From Falsiroseomonas sp051433165 (GTDB lineage: Bacteria; Pseudomonadota; Alphaproteobacteria; Acetobacterales; Acetobacteraceae): a DNA stretch of 64,000 bases. The notes below the pieces were generated by a model. It did no database searches. It was not told the DNA's origin and saw only the letters and a list, made by a program, of their open reading frames with translations. Position numbers and translations under genes: made by a program. Of the stretch, positions 28,640 to 36,802 are shown in pieces. Each line of letters begins with the position of its first letter. Position 1 is the stretch's first letter. The DNA lies in NCBI RefSeq assembly GCF_051433165.1, contig NZ_JBHMFS010000003.1, positions 62,001-126,000 of the forward strand, given 5' to 3'.

Positions 28640-29605
28640 ATGCGCCGCCGCAGCCTAATTGCCCTGTCCGCCACCATGCCCTTCGCCGCGGCTGCACAAC
28701 AGGGTGGCGGCGCCTGGACCGCCGCCACCGAATACCCGGCCGGCGCCATGCCGGCGGAGGGGCTGGTGCGCCTGGCGGAAGCCGCGAAGCCGCTGGCCAT
28801 CACGCCGGCCTTCGATGCGCCGGGCGGCGTACGCTCCGCCGCCATGCCGCGGGCCGTAGCGGAAGGGCGCTTTGCCATCGGCGATGCCTTCGCCGGCGCG
28901 CTGGGGCCGGCGGATCCGGTGTTCCTGCTGTCCTCGCTGCCCTTCCTGGCAACCTCCGCGGCGGAGGCGAAGCGGCTGCTGGGGGCGGCCCGGCCGGCCT
29001 ATCAGGAAGCGCTGGGCAAGCTCGGCGTCACCCTGCTGCATGTCACCCCCTGGCCGCCCACCGGCATCTGGTCCCGCCGCCCGATCGCCACACCTGCCGA
29101 TCTGCGCGGCCTGAAGCTGCGGACCTATGACGCCACGGGCACGGAGACGCTGCGCGCCGTGGGGGCGGAGGCGGAGATGCTGAGCTTCCAGGCGGTGGCG
29201 ACGCGGCTGGCGGATGGCTCGCTCGATGCCGTGCTGTCCTCCGGCGATGGCGGCGCCGGGCGGCGGCTGTGGGAGCATCTGCCGCATTTCACCGAGATCG
29301 GCTACGCCATGCCCGTCAGCCTGGCCTTCGGCGACCCGGCGAAGCTGCGTACGCTGACCGAGGATCAGCGCGCCGGGCTGGAACGCGCCGCGACGCGGAC
29401 GGAAGCCGGCCTGTGGACCCTGCTGGAAACCCGCAACGCCGCCAACCAGCAACGCATGCGGGAAAATGGCGTCACCATCGCCCAGCCGGGCGCCCCACTG
29501 CTGGCAGCGCTTAAGGAAGCGGGTGCCGCGGCGGTGAAGGCGTGGGAGGAGAAGGCCGGCGCCACCGGGTCCGAGATCCTGGCCGCCTATCGCACCGGCG
29601 GCTGA
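28640..29605 (+). CDS. TRAP transporter solute-binding protein (DctP family)
   Basis: A 321-aa periplasmic receptor with signal peptide MRRRSLIALSATMPFAAAAQ. DctP features: FAIGDAFAGALGPADPVF, LGKLGVTLLHVTPWPPTGIW, RRPIATPADLRGLKLRTYDA (family 'P-x-D-L-x-G-x-K-x-R' block with the substrate-binding Arg) and LPHFTEIGYAMPVSLAF. No DctQ/DctM partner is adjacent; a TRAP large permease tail at 63.7 kb is too far to claim as partner. The stop abuts the convergent TauE/SafE stop with no gap. Confidence 0.87.
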   Translation: MRRRSLIALSATMPFAAAAQQGGGAWTAATEYPAGAMPAEGLVRLAEAAKPLAITPAFDAPGGVRSAAMPRAVAEGRFAIGDAFAGALGPADPVFLLSSLPFLATSAAEAKRLLGAARPAYQEALGKLGVTLLHVTPWPPTGIWSRRPIATPADLRGLKLRTYDATGTETLRAVGAEAEMLSFQAVATRLADGSLDAVLSSGDGGAGRRLWEHLPHFTEIGYAMPVSLAFGDPAKLRTLTEDQRAGLERAATRTEAGLWTLLETRNAANQQRMRENGVTIAQPGAPLLAALKEAGAAAVKAWEEKAGATGSEILAAYRTGG

Positions 29606-30373
29606 CTACAGGCCCGCCAGCCCGTCCCACACCAGCTTGGTCCCGGTCACGGCCAGCATCGCATAGACGATCCGGTAGAAGACCCGGTCGCTCATCCGCG
29701 ATTGCAGCCAGATGCCCAGCTTCACGCCGACCGGGGCCAGCGGCAGCAGCAGCAGGCTGGTCAGCAGGTTGGTGGCGGAAAGCTGGCCGAGGAAGGCGTA
29801 GGGCACCAGCTTCACGTAGTTCATCACTGCGAAGAACACGACGGTGGTGGCCGCCAGCGTCGCCCGGTCCAGCCGCAGCGGATACAGGTAAACCGCCAGC
29901 GGCGGCCCGCCGGCATGGGCGATGGTGCTGGTCAGGCCGGAGACCATGCCCCAGAAGCCGCCGCGCAGCCGCCCCGGCGTGGCGGGCGTGGGCGCCGGCC
30001 GGCCGGGCCGGGCCTGCCACAGGCTGCGCGCCAGGAAGACCAGCGCGATGCCGCCCACCATCAGCTTCACCGCCGCATCGCTCATCAGCCCGAACACCGC
30101 CGCGCCCACCGCGATGCCGGCCAGTCCGCCCGGCAGGATGATGCGCAGCTGCGCCCAGCTCCACCGCCCCCACCAGGCGCGGATCGAGGAGATGTCCATC
30201 GCGCAGAGCACCGGCAGCGCGATGCCCGCGGCCTGCGGTGCTGGCACCACCAGGGCCATCAGCGGAACCGCGACATTGCCGGCCCCGGAGGCGAAGCCGC
30301 CCTTGCTGATGCCGGTCAGCAGGAAGGCCGGCACCGCGAGCGCCCAGAACCAGGGGTCTGTGATGATGGACAC
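29606..30373 (-). CDS. TauE/SafE-family sulfite/anion exporter (copy A)
   Basis: A 255-aa polytopic membrane protein with the family's N-terminal hairpin FLLTGISKGGFASGAGNVAVP and the repeated second half GGFWGMVSGLTSTIAHAGGPP. It probably moves sulfite, sulfonates or organic anions out of the cytoplasm. The start is GTG at 30373 (VSIITDPWFW). Divergent from copy B; the two share a roughly 96-bp start-to-start region. Sulfite oxidase genes lie 20 kb away, a possible but unproven functional link. Confidence 0.85.
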   Translation of the reverse strand: MSIITDPWFWALAVPAFLLTGISKGGFASGAGNVAVPLMALVVPAPQAAGIALPVLCAMDISSIRAWWGRWSWAQLRIILPGGLAGIAVGAAVFGLMSDAAVKLMVGGIALVFLARSLWQARPGRPAPTPATPGRLRGGFWGMVSGLTSTIAHAGGPPLAVYLYPLRLDRATLAATTVVFFAVMNYVKLVPYAFLGQLSATNLLTSLLLLPLAPVGVKLGIWLQSRMSDRVFYRIVYAMLAVTGTKLVWDGLAGL

Positions 30374-30469
30374 GCGCGGGACCCCGGGATGACGCAATGG
30401 GAGGCGAGGTGTATGGCACGCCACACCCCAGCCCGCACCCCAAGCCCGCACCCAGGAGTTGCCTGCATC

Positions 30470-31300
30470 ATGGAGCATATGACGGACCCGACGTGGCTCG
30501 CCGGTCTCGCCGTGGCCATGGCGATCACCGGGCTGATCTCCGGCACCCTGGCCGGGCTGCTCGGCGTTGGCGGCGGCATCGTCATCGTGCCCGTGCTGTT
30601 CAACGTGTTTCCGCTGTTCGGGATTCCGGAGGCGGTGCAGATGAAGCTGGCCGTTGGCACCTCGCTCGCCACCATCATCCCGACCAGCATCCAGTCGGCG
30701 CGCAAACACTTCGCCAAGGGCACAATGGATGTGCCGCTGCTGAAATCGCTGGCGCCTTCCATCGGCGTTGGTGTGCTGTTCGGCACCATCCTGGCGATCT
30801 GGCTGAAGGGGGAGGCGCTGACGCTGGTCTTCGCCATCATCGCCATTCTGGTCGCCTTCAACATGGGCTTCACCGGCGTGGCCTGGAAGCTGCGGGACAG
30901 CTTCCCGACCGGCCTGCTGCGGCAGGGGCTGGGCGGCTTCATCGGCACCGTCAGCGCCATGATGGGCATTGGCGGCGGCACGGTGGGCGTGCCGATCCTG
31001 TCCATGTTCGGCGCGCCGATCCGCAGCGCGGTGGCCACCGCCAGCGTCTTCGGCATCATCATCTCGATCCCGGCCACCATCGGCTTCATCTATGGCGGCT
31101 GGGGCGACCCGATGCTGCCGCCGCTGAGCCTTGGCTACGTCAACCTGATCGGCTTCGCGCTGATCGTGCCAACCTCCATGATCGCGGCGCCCTGGGGCGT
31201 GCACCTGGCGCACACCATCCCGCCGCTGCTGCTGAAGCGCGCCTTCGCGGCCTTCCTGTTCCTGACGGCGCTGCGGATGTTCTATTCGCTGGTGATGTAG
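30470..31300 (+). CDS. TauE/SafE-family sulfite/anion exporter (copy B)
   Basis: A 276-aa membrane protein with the paired family motifs LISGTLAGLLGVGGGIVIVP and GGFIGTVSAMMGIGGGTVGV, giving two inverted four-helix halves. It is only distantly similar to copy A on the opposite strand, so this is not a recent duplication. The start is ATG 30470 or 30479; AGGAG at 30454-30458 precedes. The MITE-like inverted repeat begins directly after its stop codon. Confidence 0.88.
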   Translation: MEHMTDPTWLAGLAVAMAITGLISGTLAGLLGVGGGIVIVPVLFNVFPLFGIPEAVQMKLAVGTSLATIIPTSIQSARKHFAKGTMDVPLLKSLAPSIGVGVLFGTILAIWLKGEALTLVFAIIAILVAFNMGFTGVAWKLRDSFPTGLLRQGLGGFIGTVSAMMGIGGGTVGVPILSMFGAPIRSAVATASVFGIIISIPATIGFIYGGWGDPMLPPLSLGYVNLIGFALIVPTSMIAAPWGVHLAHTIPPLLLKRAFAAFLFLTALRMFYSLVM

Positions 31301-31457
31301 GGCGGCCTATACCAACCCGGATTGATCGCGACCTGCGCCCGCCACAGGCGGGCGAGCGTCCCAATGGGCGCCGCGCCAAGTGGTGCGTAGCCAAGCGAAG
31401 CGCCGGCGCCTAAGGGCGGATCGGTCACGATCTGCGGGATTTGGTATTACGGCCGCC
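31301..31457. repeat. MITE-like intergenic inverted-repeat element
   Basis: The ends are imperfect inverted repeats: left TATACCAA-CCCGgatTGATCGcGAC from 31308 and right GTCACGATCTGCGGGATTTGGTATTA ending 31449, when read as complements (TACCAA, CCCG, GATCG and GACC blocks match). Outside them GGCGGCC (31301-31307) and GGCCGCC (31451-31457) also pair. The interior holds smaller palindromes (CGCCCGCC-ACA-GGCGGGCG). No ORF. The right arm supplies the TAA stop (31447-31449) of the neighbouring permease gene. Confidence 0.65.
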
Positions 31458-33117
31458 AGGGCAGCGTCCCCGCCGGCAGGCGCCGCGCGGCCAAGGTGGC
31501 GGCGGCCATCAGCCCAGCGCTTAGCAATAGCGCCAGGCAGGACACGGCGGCGGCCAGCGGCGACTGGCCGCTTTCCTGCAGGCTGAACACCAGCACCCCC
31601 AACGTCTGCGTGCCCGGCCCATAGAGCAGGGAGGAGACGGTCACCTCATTCACCGCCGTCAGCGCCACCAATATGCCGCCGGCAGCCAGGGCCGGCGCCA
31701 GAGGCGGCAGGTGGATGGACCACAGGCGGCGCCATGGCCCGGCGCCCATGCCGCGCGCCGCATCCTCCAGCAGCGGGTCCAGCCGAGCGGCGGCGGCGGC
31801 GGCGGGACGCAGGGCAAGCGCCTGGAAGCGGGTGAGATAGGCGAACAGGATCAGCCCCAGCGTGCCATACAGCGCCCCGCCACCCGGCAGCGACAGCACC
31901 ACCAATATGGCGGCCACCCCGGTGCAGGCGCCGGGCAGGGCATAGGGCAGGTCGGTCGCCGTCGCCGCCAGCCGCACCGGGCGGGCGCGCAGCGTCAGCG
32001 CGATGGGAAGCGCCGCGGCGGCCAGCAGCAGCGCGGCGCCGGCGGATAGCAGCAGCGAATTGGCGAAGGCGCGGCCGGTCTGCGCATCGGCCGCCACCGC
32101 CGCACCGAAGTGGCGCAGCGTGGCGGTGGCCGGTGTCAGTTCCATGCCCATGGCCGGCACCAGTGCCGCGGCTAGCAGCGCCAGCATCGGCACCGCCAGC
32201 ACGATGAACAGGTACAGCACCACGCCCCCCAGCACCGCCGCCTTGCTCGGTCCGGGCAGCGCAAGCGGCGCGAAGGGCAGCCGCCCGGCGGAGGGGGCGC
32301 GCCGGGCGGCCAGCGCCTGGAGCACCAGGGCTGGCGCCGCCATCACGGCCAGCAGCAGCGCCAGCGCCGCAGCCTCCGCCAGCGAAGCGGTGCCGCCGGA
32401 GGAAAGCCGCTGCCAGATCAGCACTGGCAGCACGGTAAAGCGCGCCGGAATGCCGATCAGCGCGCCGACGCCGAAATTGCCGAGCGCCGCGACATAGGCG
32501 AGCCCGGCGCCAGCCAGCAGTCCCGGTGCCAGCAGCGGCCAGACGGCGCGGCGCAAGGCGGCCTCCGGCGAGGCACCGAGGCCGCGCGCGGCCAGCACCA
32601 CCTCTCCGGGCACGCGGCGCAGCAGGGCGGCGACGGCCAGCAGCACCAGCGGCGCCGATTGCGCGGCCAGCAGCAGCGCCATGCCGGTGGGGGAGTAGAT
32701 CGGGTTCGCCGTGCCAATCGGCGGTGCCAGCCCGAGCGCCAGCAACAGGGGGGAGGCCGGGCCACCGGCCTGAATCCAGCCCAGCGCCATCACCTGCGCC
32801 GGCACCAGCGCCGGCAGCACGGCGCAGAAGATCAGCACGCGCCGCCCCGGCAGGCCGCGCAGCAGCAAGGCCCAGGCCAACACGCCCCCGATCAGCGTCG
32901 CCAGCGCGGCGGCGGCCACGGACAAGGCCAGCGACCGCCAGGCAGCGCGCCAGATGGCCGGGTCGGCCAGCGCGCCGGCCACCACCGTGCCGCCCAACGC
33001 CTCCGCCAGCAGGCGCAGCAACGGGACGGCGCCGACCAGCAGCAGCCACACGAGCGACAGGCCCGCAATGCCACGCCCCAGGCCCTGCCCGGGGACGTGA
33101 TCCTGATCCCGCGTCAA
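31447..33117 (-). CDS. ABC transporter permease, FbpB-like (fused double permease, iron(III)/thiamine/2-AEP type)
   Basis: A 556-aa membrane protein with two fused permease halves (about 12 spans), as in FbpB/AfuB/ThiP. Two EAA coupling loops are visible: VVLAARGLGASPEAALRRAV (about 175-200) and LLEDAARGMGAGPWRRLWSI (about 455-480). The likely start is TTG at 33117; no good ribosome site is evident, so the exact start is uncertain. The receptor gene lies 16 bp upstream. The stop codon lies in the arm of the intergenic repeat, and no ATPase gene follows. Confidence 0.85.
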   Translation of the reverse strand: MTRDQDHVPGQGLGRGIAGLSLVWLLLVGAVPLLRLLAEALGGTVVAGALADPAIWRAAWRSLALSVAAAALATLIGGVLAWALLLRGLPGRRVLIFCAVLPALVPAQVMALGWIQAGGPASPLLLALGLAPPIGTANPIYSPTGMALLLAAQSAPLVLLAVAALLRRVPGEVVLAARGLGASPEAALRRAVWPLLAPGLLAGAGLAYVAALGNFGVGALIGIPARFTVLPVLIWQRLSSGGTASLAEAAALALLLAVMAAPALVLQALAARRAPSAGRLPFAPLALPGPSKAAVLGGVVLYLFIVLAVPMLALLAAALVPAMGMELTPATATLRHFGAAVAADAQTGRAFANSLLLSAGAALLLAAAALPIALTLRARPVRLAATATDLPYALPGACTGVAAILVVLSLPGGGALYGTLGLILFAYLTRFQALALRPAAAAAARLDPLLEDAARGMGAGPWRRLWSIHLPPLAPALAAGGILVALTAVNEVTVSSLLYGPGTQTLGVLVFSLQESGQSPLAAAVSCLALLLSAGLMAAATLAARRLPAGTLPWRP

Positions 33118-33133
33118 GGTTGGGGCGAGCGCC

Positions 33134-34138
33134 TCAGCCGCTGGTCAGAGCGGCGAAGCGGCGCAGGATCTCGGCCTGCTCGGCGGCGGCGCGGGTCGCG
33201 TCCAGCGGCATGATGCGGATCGACTTCGGGTCGGGGAAACCGGCCGGCGGCGCCACCTCCGGGTCGATCGGCAGGAAGCCCTGGCGGGAGGCAAGCTCCT
33301 GGCCCTCCTGCGACAGCAGGAAATTCAGGAAGGCAATGGCGGCCGGCGCATTGCGGGTGGTGGACAGGATCGCGGCCGGTTCGGTGATGGCGGAGACACC
33401 ATCTTCCGGGAAGACGAAGCGCACCGGGGCGCCCTTGGCGGCTTCGCGGATCGGCAGGTAGTCGATGGCGATGCCGAAGGCGCGCTCGGCGCCGGCCACG
33501 GCCTGCATCACCGGGCCATTGCCGCCACGCGCCTGCACGCCCTGCGCCACCAGCTTTTCCACATAGGGCCAGCCGAGCGCCGGGTTCTGCACCAGCGCCG
33601 TCACATGGATGGCGGCGGCGCCGGAGACGGCGGGGGACGGCATGGCCACCTGGTTGCGCGCGCGCGGGTCCAGCAGGTCCGTCCAGATCTTCGGCACGAA
33701 GGGCGCGCGGGTGTGGTGGACGATGCCGGTGGTGATCAGCTTGGTGGCGAAGTAGCCGCGCGCCGCATCCACCTGGCCAGGCGGGGTGCCGCCGAGTTGC
33801 ACTTCCGGGCTCGGGCGGAGCCGGCCTTCGGCGCGCAGACCCTCGAAGGTCAGGCTGTCGGCCAGCAGCAGCACGTCGGGGCGAGGCTGGCCGGCGGCGA
33901 TCTCGGCGCGCAGGCGGGTCATGATCTGGCCGGTGCCGGCGCGGATCCATTCCACGGTGACGCCCGGATGGCGCGCCCGGAAGGCTTCCACCGTCTGTGC
34001 CGCATCGGGTTCGAGCTGGGAGGTATAGAGCACCAGCGGGCCGGACACGCTCGCCTGGGCCAAGGCCGGGCTGGGCAGGAAGCGACTGGCGGCAATGCCT
34101 GCCGCGGCCAGGCCGAAACTCCGCCGGTGTAGTGCCAT
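33134..34138 (-). CDS. ABC transporter extracellular substrate-binding protein (iron(III)/FbpA-like family 1)
   Basis: A 334-aa periplasmic receptor with Tat-like signal HRRSFGLAAAGIAASRFLPS, cleavage near ALAQA. FbpA-type features: PLVLYTSQLEPDAAQTVEAF, HPGVTVEWIRAGTGQIMTRL, PDVLLLADSLTFEGLRAEG, NQVAMPSPAVSGAAAIHVTAL and LSQEGQELASRQGFLPID. Ferric iron is the usual guess, but phosphonate and sugar-phosphate receptors of this fold look alike, and the conserved FbpA Tyr-Tyr pair is not obvious here. It forms an operon with the double permease. Confidence 0.85.
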   Translation of the reverse strand: MALHRRSFGLAAAGIAASRFLPSPALAQASVSGPLVLYTSQLEPDAAQTVEAFRARHPGVTVEWIRAGTGQIMTRLRAEIAAGQPRPDVLLLADSLTFEGLRAEGRLRPSPEVQLGGTPPGQVDAARGYFATKLITTGIVHHTRAPFVPKIWTDLLDPRARNQVAMPSPAVSGAAAIHVTALVQNPALGWPYVEKLVAQGVQARGGNGPVMQAVAGAERAFGIAIDYLPIREAAKGAPVRFVFPEDGVSAITEPAAILSTTRNAPAAIAFLNFLLSQEGQELASRQGFLPIDPEVAPPAGFPDPKSIRIMPLDATRAAAEQAEILRRFAALTSG

Positions 34139-34235
34139 CGTTTCCCCGCTGCATGAAACCCAGTGCCGATCTAGAGCGACCGGTGCAGATCGGGCAGGGG
34201 GGCTGTGTGAAGTTCCTGTGGCTTTTTTCAGGAAA

Positions 34236-34257
34236 GCCCGGGCGGGCCGGCAAAAAA
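34236..34257. terminator. Possible weak terminator between the unknown gene and the iron-type receptor gene
   Basis: GCCCG-GG-CGGGC (34236-34247) is a compact GC stem flanked by T6 (34223-34228) and A6 (34252-34257) tracts, so either strand offers a stem near a U-tract. The loop is short and the spacing imperfect. Confidence 0.3.
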
Positions 34258-34301
34258 GGAGGTCCCACCACCCCCTGCCGCCGGCCCGACCGGGCTCCGG
34301 A

Positions 34302-34952
34302 TCACGGTGGGGTCATGAAGTTCGCGGTGGCGCTGGCGCGGCCGATCAGCGACTGCATCTCCGGCGCCTCATGCCCATCCACCGCGGTCAGCGCCTCCAT
34401 CGGGCAGAAATACTCATGCGGCGCGGGCATCTGGGACTTGGCGAAGCCCAGGTAGTGGCGCGCCTTCAGCCCATACAGAACCCGCACGTCGCGCACCGGC
34501 AGCACCAGCGGCTCCGTCGGCGCCTCCCGCAGCAGGCGGATCAGGCGCCAGCGCGGCGTGTGATCCTCCGCCCCCACCCGCTCCATCATCCAGCGCAGCG
34601 GGCAGACCACCAGCAGCGACCCGGTCCAGGGGGCGAAGCGCGCCCGCTTGTCCTGGAGGTTGGAGATCGAGCCGCAGGCCTCGATGCACAGGATGTCCGC
34701 GTAGCGATCCGCGGGATCGGGGCTGAAATGCAGCCAGAGGCCATCCGGGATCGTGCGGTACGTGTTGGTGCCCGGCAGCTTCAGGAAGGGCTGGGCTGCG
34801 AGCGAAAGCTCACCGGGCCGGCCGCGCAGCCAGGTGCCCGGCTGCTTCGGCGTGCGGGTGATTCCGGGCGGGCGCTGCGGCCAGAGGCGCAGGCGATTGC
34901 GGACAAGTTCATCGAGTTCCTTGCCGGAGCCCAGGCGTAGTGATTCGCTCAT
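34302..34952 (-). CDS. Unrecognised 216-aa protein
   Basis: I do not recognise this protein. Start ATG 34952 (MSESLRLGSGKELDELVRNR) is preceded by AGGGGA about 10 bases upstream; TTG 34979 is less likely. Observable: a basic N-terminal third (RLRLWPQRPPGITRTPKQPG), a central NTYRTIPDGLWLHF then ADILCIEACGSISNLQDKRA, which loosely recalls the D-x(n)-E core of PD-(D/E)xK nucleases but lacks the usual Lys, and WRLIRLLREAPTEPLVLPV. No signal peptide or membrane helix. It stands alone behind a long AT-rich, palindrome-containing leader, which suggests dedicated regulation. It ends in NFMTPP. Confidence 0.6.
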   Translation of the reverse strand: MSESLRLGSGKELDELVRNRLRLWPQRPPGITRTPKQPGTWLRGRPGELSLAAQPFLKLPGTNTYRTIPDGLWLHFSPDPADRYADILCIEACGSISNLQDKRARFAPWTGSLLVVCPLRWMMERVGAEDHTPRWRLIRLLREAPTEPLVLPVRDVRVLYGLKARHYLGFAKSQMPAPHEYFCPMEALTAVDGHEAPEMQSLIGRASATANFMTPP

Positions 34953-35031
34953 CTGGTTTAAGTCCCCTGTGGATATCAACCCTACGTAGATAGATTCCCT
35001 GAACGGCGTTGGAGTTCAAGGCGAAAATGCA

Positions 35032-35049
35032 TGTTTTCTTAAGAAAACA
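35032..35049. promoter_or_regulatory. 18-bp perfect palindrome in the leader of the unknown gene
   Basis: TGTTTTCTTAAGAAAACA lies about 80 bp upstream of the ATG at 34952. Perfect symmetry and AT-rich arms fit an operator for a dimeric repressor. No regulator gene is adjacent, so the binding protein is unknown. Confidence 0.5.
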
Positions 35050-35132
35050 CCCGCGACGGTTGCAGAATCGTCCAGGTTGCGCGGAAGGCCAGAGGGGCGG
35101 GTGGGTGGGTCGCCATTCGCGCGAAGCTGTCG

Positions 35133-35196
35133 CGCAATTGCACCGCATGATTTTTCCACAGGCTTTCAATTGCTTGCGTGAAGCCCGCAATTGCAC
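35133..35196. repeat. Direct repeat CGCAATTGCAC (two copies) with a third CAATTG between
   Basis: CGCAATTGCAC occurs at 35133-35143 and again at 35186-35196 (53-bp spacing), with CAATTG also at 35167-35172. It lies between the gltA terminator and the 18-bp palindrome and may be part of a control region. Confidence 0.45.
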
Positions 35197-35294
35197 GGCG
35201 CTGAATCTCCCGCTCGCGGAACGGTCGCGGGGCCCCGAAGCGCGCGCGCTGATTTTTTCGCAGGGCCCGGCGGCCTCCGGCCGCCGCGGGCATG

Positions 35295-35326
35295 AAAAAG
35301 CCCCGCGCGGCAGGGCCGGCGGGGCT
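35295..35326 (-). terminator. Intrinsic terminator of gltA
   Basis: On the minus strand the transcript reads AGCCCCGC...GCGGGGCT followed by TTTTT: an 8-bp GC stem (35299-35306 with 35319-35326) with a U-tract, about 42 bases after the gltA stop. This is the clearest rho-independent terminator in the window. Confidence 0.85.
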
Positions 35327-35367
35327 CAGATGGTGTCAGACGCGGGACCGGGTGGCCCCGCCACAGG

Positions 35368-36672
35368 TCAGCGGGCGGCGACCTTCACATAGTCCCGCTG
35401 CGCCGGGCCGGTGTAGATCTGGCGCGGGCGGCCGATGCGCTGCGACGGATCCTCGATCATTTCCTTCCACTGGCTGACCCAGCCCACCGTGCGCGCCACG
35501 GCGAAGATCACCGTGAACATGCTGGTCGGGATGCCCATCGCCTTCAGGATGATGCCCGAATAGAAATCGACGTTCGGGTACAGCTTGCGGGAGACGAAGT
35601 ACTCGTCCTCCAGCGCCACCTTCTCCAGCGCCATGGCGAGGTCGAGCAGCGGCTCGTCCTTGATGCCGAGCTCGGACAGCACCTCGTGGCAGCTCTGCTG
35701 CATGATCTTCGCCCGCGGGTCGAAGTTCTTGTACACGCGGTGGCCGAAGCCCATCAGCTTCACGCCGGAGTTCTTGTCCTTCACCTTCTCGATGAAGGAG
35801 GGGATGTTGTCGACATGGCCGATCTCGGCCAGCATCTTCAGCACCGCCTCATTCGCGCCGCCATGCGCCGGGCCCCACAGCGCCGCGATGCCGGCGGCGA
35901 TGCAGGCGAAGGGGTTGGCGCCGGTGGAGCCGGCCAGCCGCACGGTGGAGGTGCTGGCATTCTGCTCATGGTCCGCATGCAGGACCAGGATGCGGTCCAT
36001 CGCCTTGGCGAGGGTCGGCGAGACCTTGTATTCCTCGGCCGGCACGGAATTCAGCATGTGCAGGAAGTTGGCCGCGTAGGACAGGTCGTTGCGCGGATAC
36101 ACGAAGGGCTGGCCCTGGCTGTACTTGTAGGCCATGGCGGCAATGGTCGGCACCTTCGCAATCAGGCGGAAGGCGGCGATCTCGCGCTGATGCGCGTCGT
36201 TGATATCCAGGTTGTCGTGATAGAAGGCGGCCAGCGCGCCGACCACCCCGCACATGATCGCCATCGGGTGCGCGTCGCGGCGGAACCCGTTGAAGAAGTT
36301 GCGGATCTGCTCATGCACCATGGTGTGGTAGGTCACACCCTTGCGGAACTTCGCGAGCTCCGCCTCGGTCGGCAGGCTGCCGTTCATTAGCAGGTAGCAG
36401 ACCTCGATGAAGTCCGAATTTTCCGCCAGCTGGTCGATCGGGTAGCCGCGGTACAGCAGCACGCCCTCATCGCCATCGATGAAGGTGATCTGGCTCTCGC
36501 AGCTCGCGGTCTCGCCATAGCCCGGGTCGAAGGTGAATACGCCGAGGTCGGCGTAGAGCTTGCGGATGTCCACGACATCCGGGCCGAGTGATCCCTTGAG
36601 GATGGGCAGGCTGGTACTGCGGTTGGAGCCGTCGAGAGTGAATGTGACGGACCCGTTGGCCGTGACGGTCAT
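35368..36672 (-). CDS. gltA: Citrate synthase (type II)
   Basis: Condenses oxaloacetate and acetyl-CoA to citrate, the entry step of the TCA cycle. A 434-aa protein with the hexameric (type II) layout including the N-terminal domain (SVTFTLDGSNRSTSLPILKG). Catalytic residues: His in LWGPAHGGANEAVL, His in LMGFGHRVYKNFDPRA, and Asp in YPNVDFYSGII. ITFIDGDEGVLLYRGYPIDQ is another family block. Monocistronic with its own terminator. Confidence 0.97.
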   Translation of the reverse strand: MTVTANGSVTFTLDGSNRSTSLPILKGSLGPDVVDIRKLYADLGVFTFDPGYGETASCESQITFIDGDEGVLLYRGYPIDQLAENSDFIEVCYLLMNGSLPTEAELAKFRKGVTYHTMVHEQIRNFFNGFRRDAHPMAIMCGVVGALAAFYHDNLDINDAHQREIAAFRLIAKVPTIAAMAYKYSQGQPFVYPRNDLSYAANFLHMLNSVPAEEYKVSPTLAKAMDRILVLHADHEQNASTSTVRLAGSTGANPFACIAAGIAALWGPAHGGANEAVLKMLAEIGHVDNIPSFIEKVKDKNSGVKLMGFGHRVYKNFDPRAKIMQQSCHEVLSELGIKDEPLLDLAMALEKVALEDEYFVSRKLYPNVDFYSGIILKAMGIPTSMFTVIFAVARTVGWVSQWKEMIEDPSQRIGRPRQIYTGPAQRDYVKVAAR

Positions 36673-36802
36673 GGCTTGCTTCCTCGCAGGCAGGGGGCGG
36701 TGGCGGTTGCCTTACTCGCGCCACCGTTATGGTGCGGCGCAAGATAGGAGCCTGCCCACCCCCTTGGCAACTTGGGCTCGGATAAAGACGGCTTCCGGCG
36801 GG

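Larger units (their letters stand above)
34953..35294. other. AT-richer intergenic region with palindromes and repeats
   Basis: This is the only stretch over 300 bp without a supported gene. It contains CTACGTAG (34982-34989), an 18-bp palindrome at 35032-35049, three CAATTG sites, and two near-matches to the DnaA box: TGTGGATAT (34968-34976, complementary strand) and TTTTCCACA (35152-35160). It is upstream of the unknown gene on the minus strand and beyond the gltA terminator. A frame of 127 codons (35009-35392) crosses the terminator and the gltA end and is not credible. Confidence 0.5.

Noticed and set aside
35009..35392. A 127-codon plus-strand frame between the unknown gene and gltA
   Set aside because: It crosses the gltA terminator and the gltA coding end, has no ribosome site, and shows no protein-like composition.
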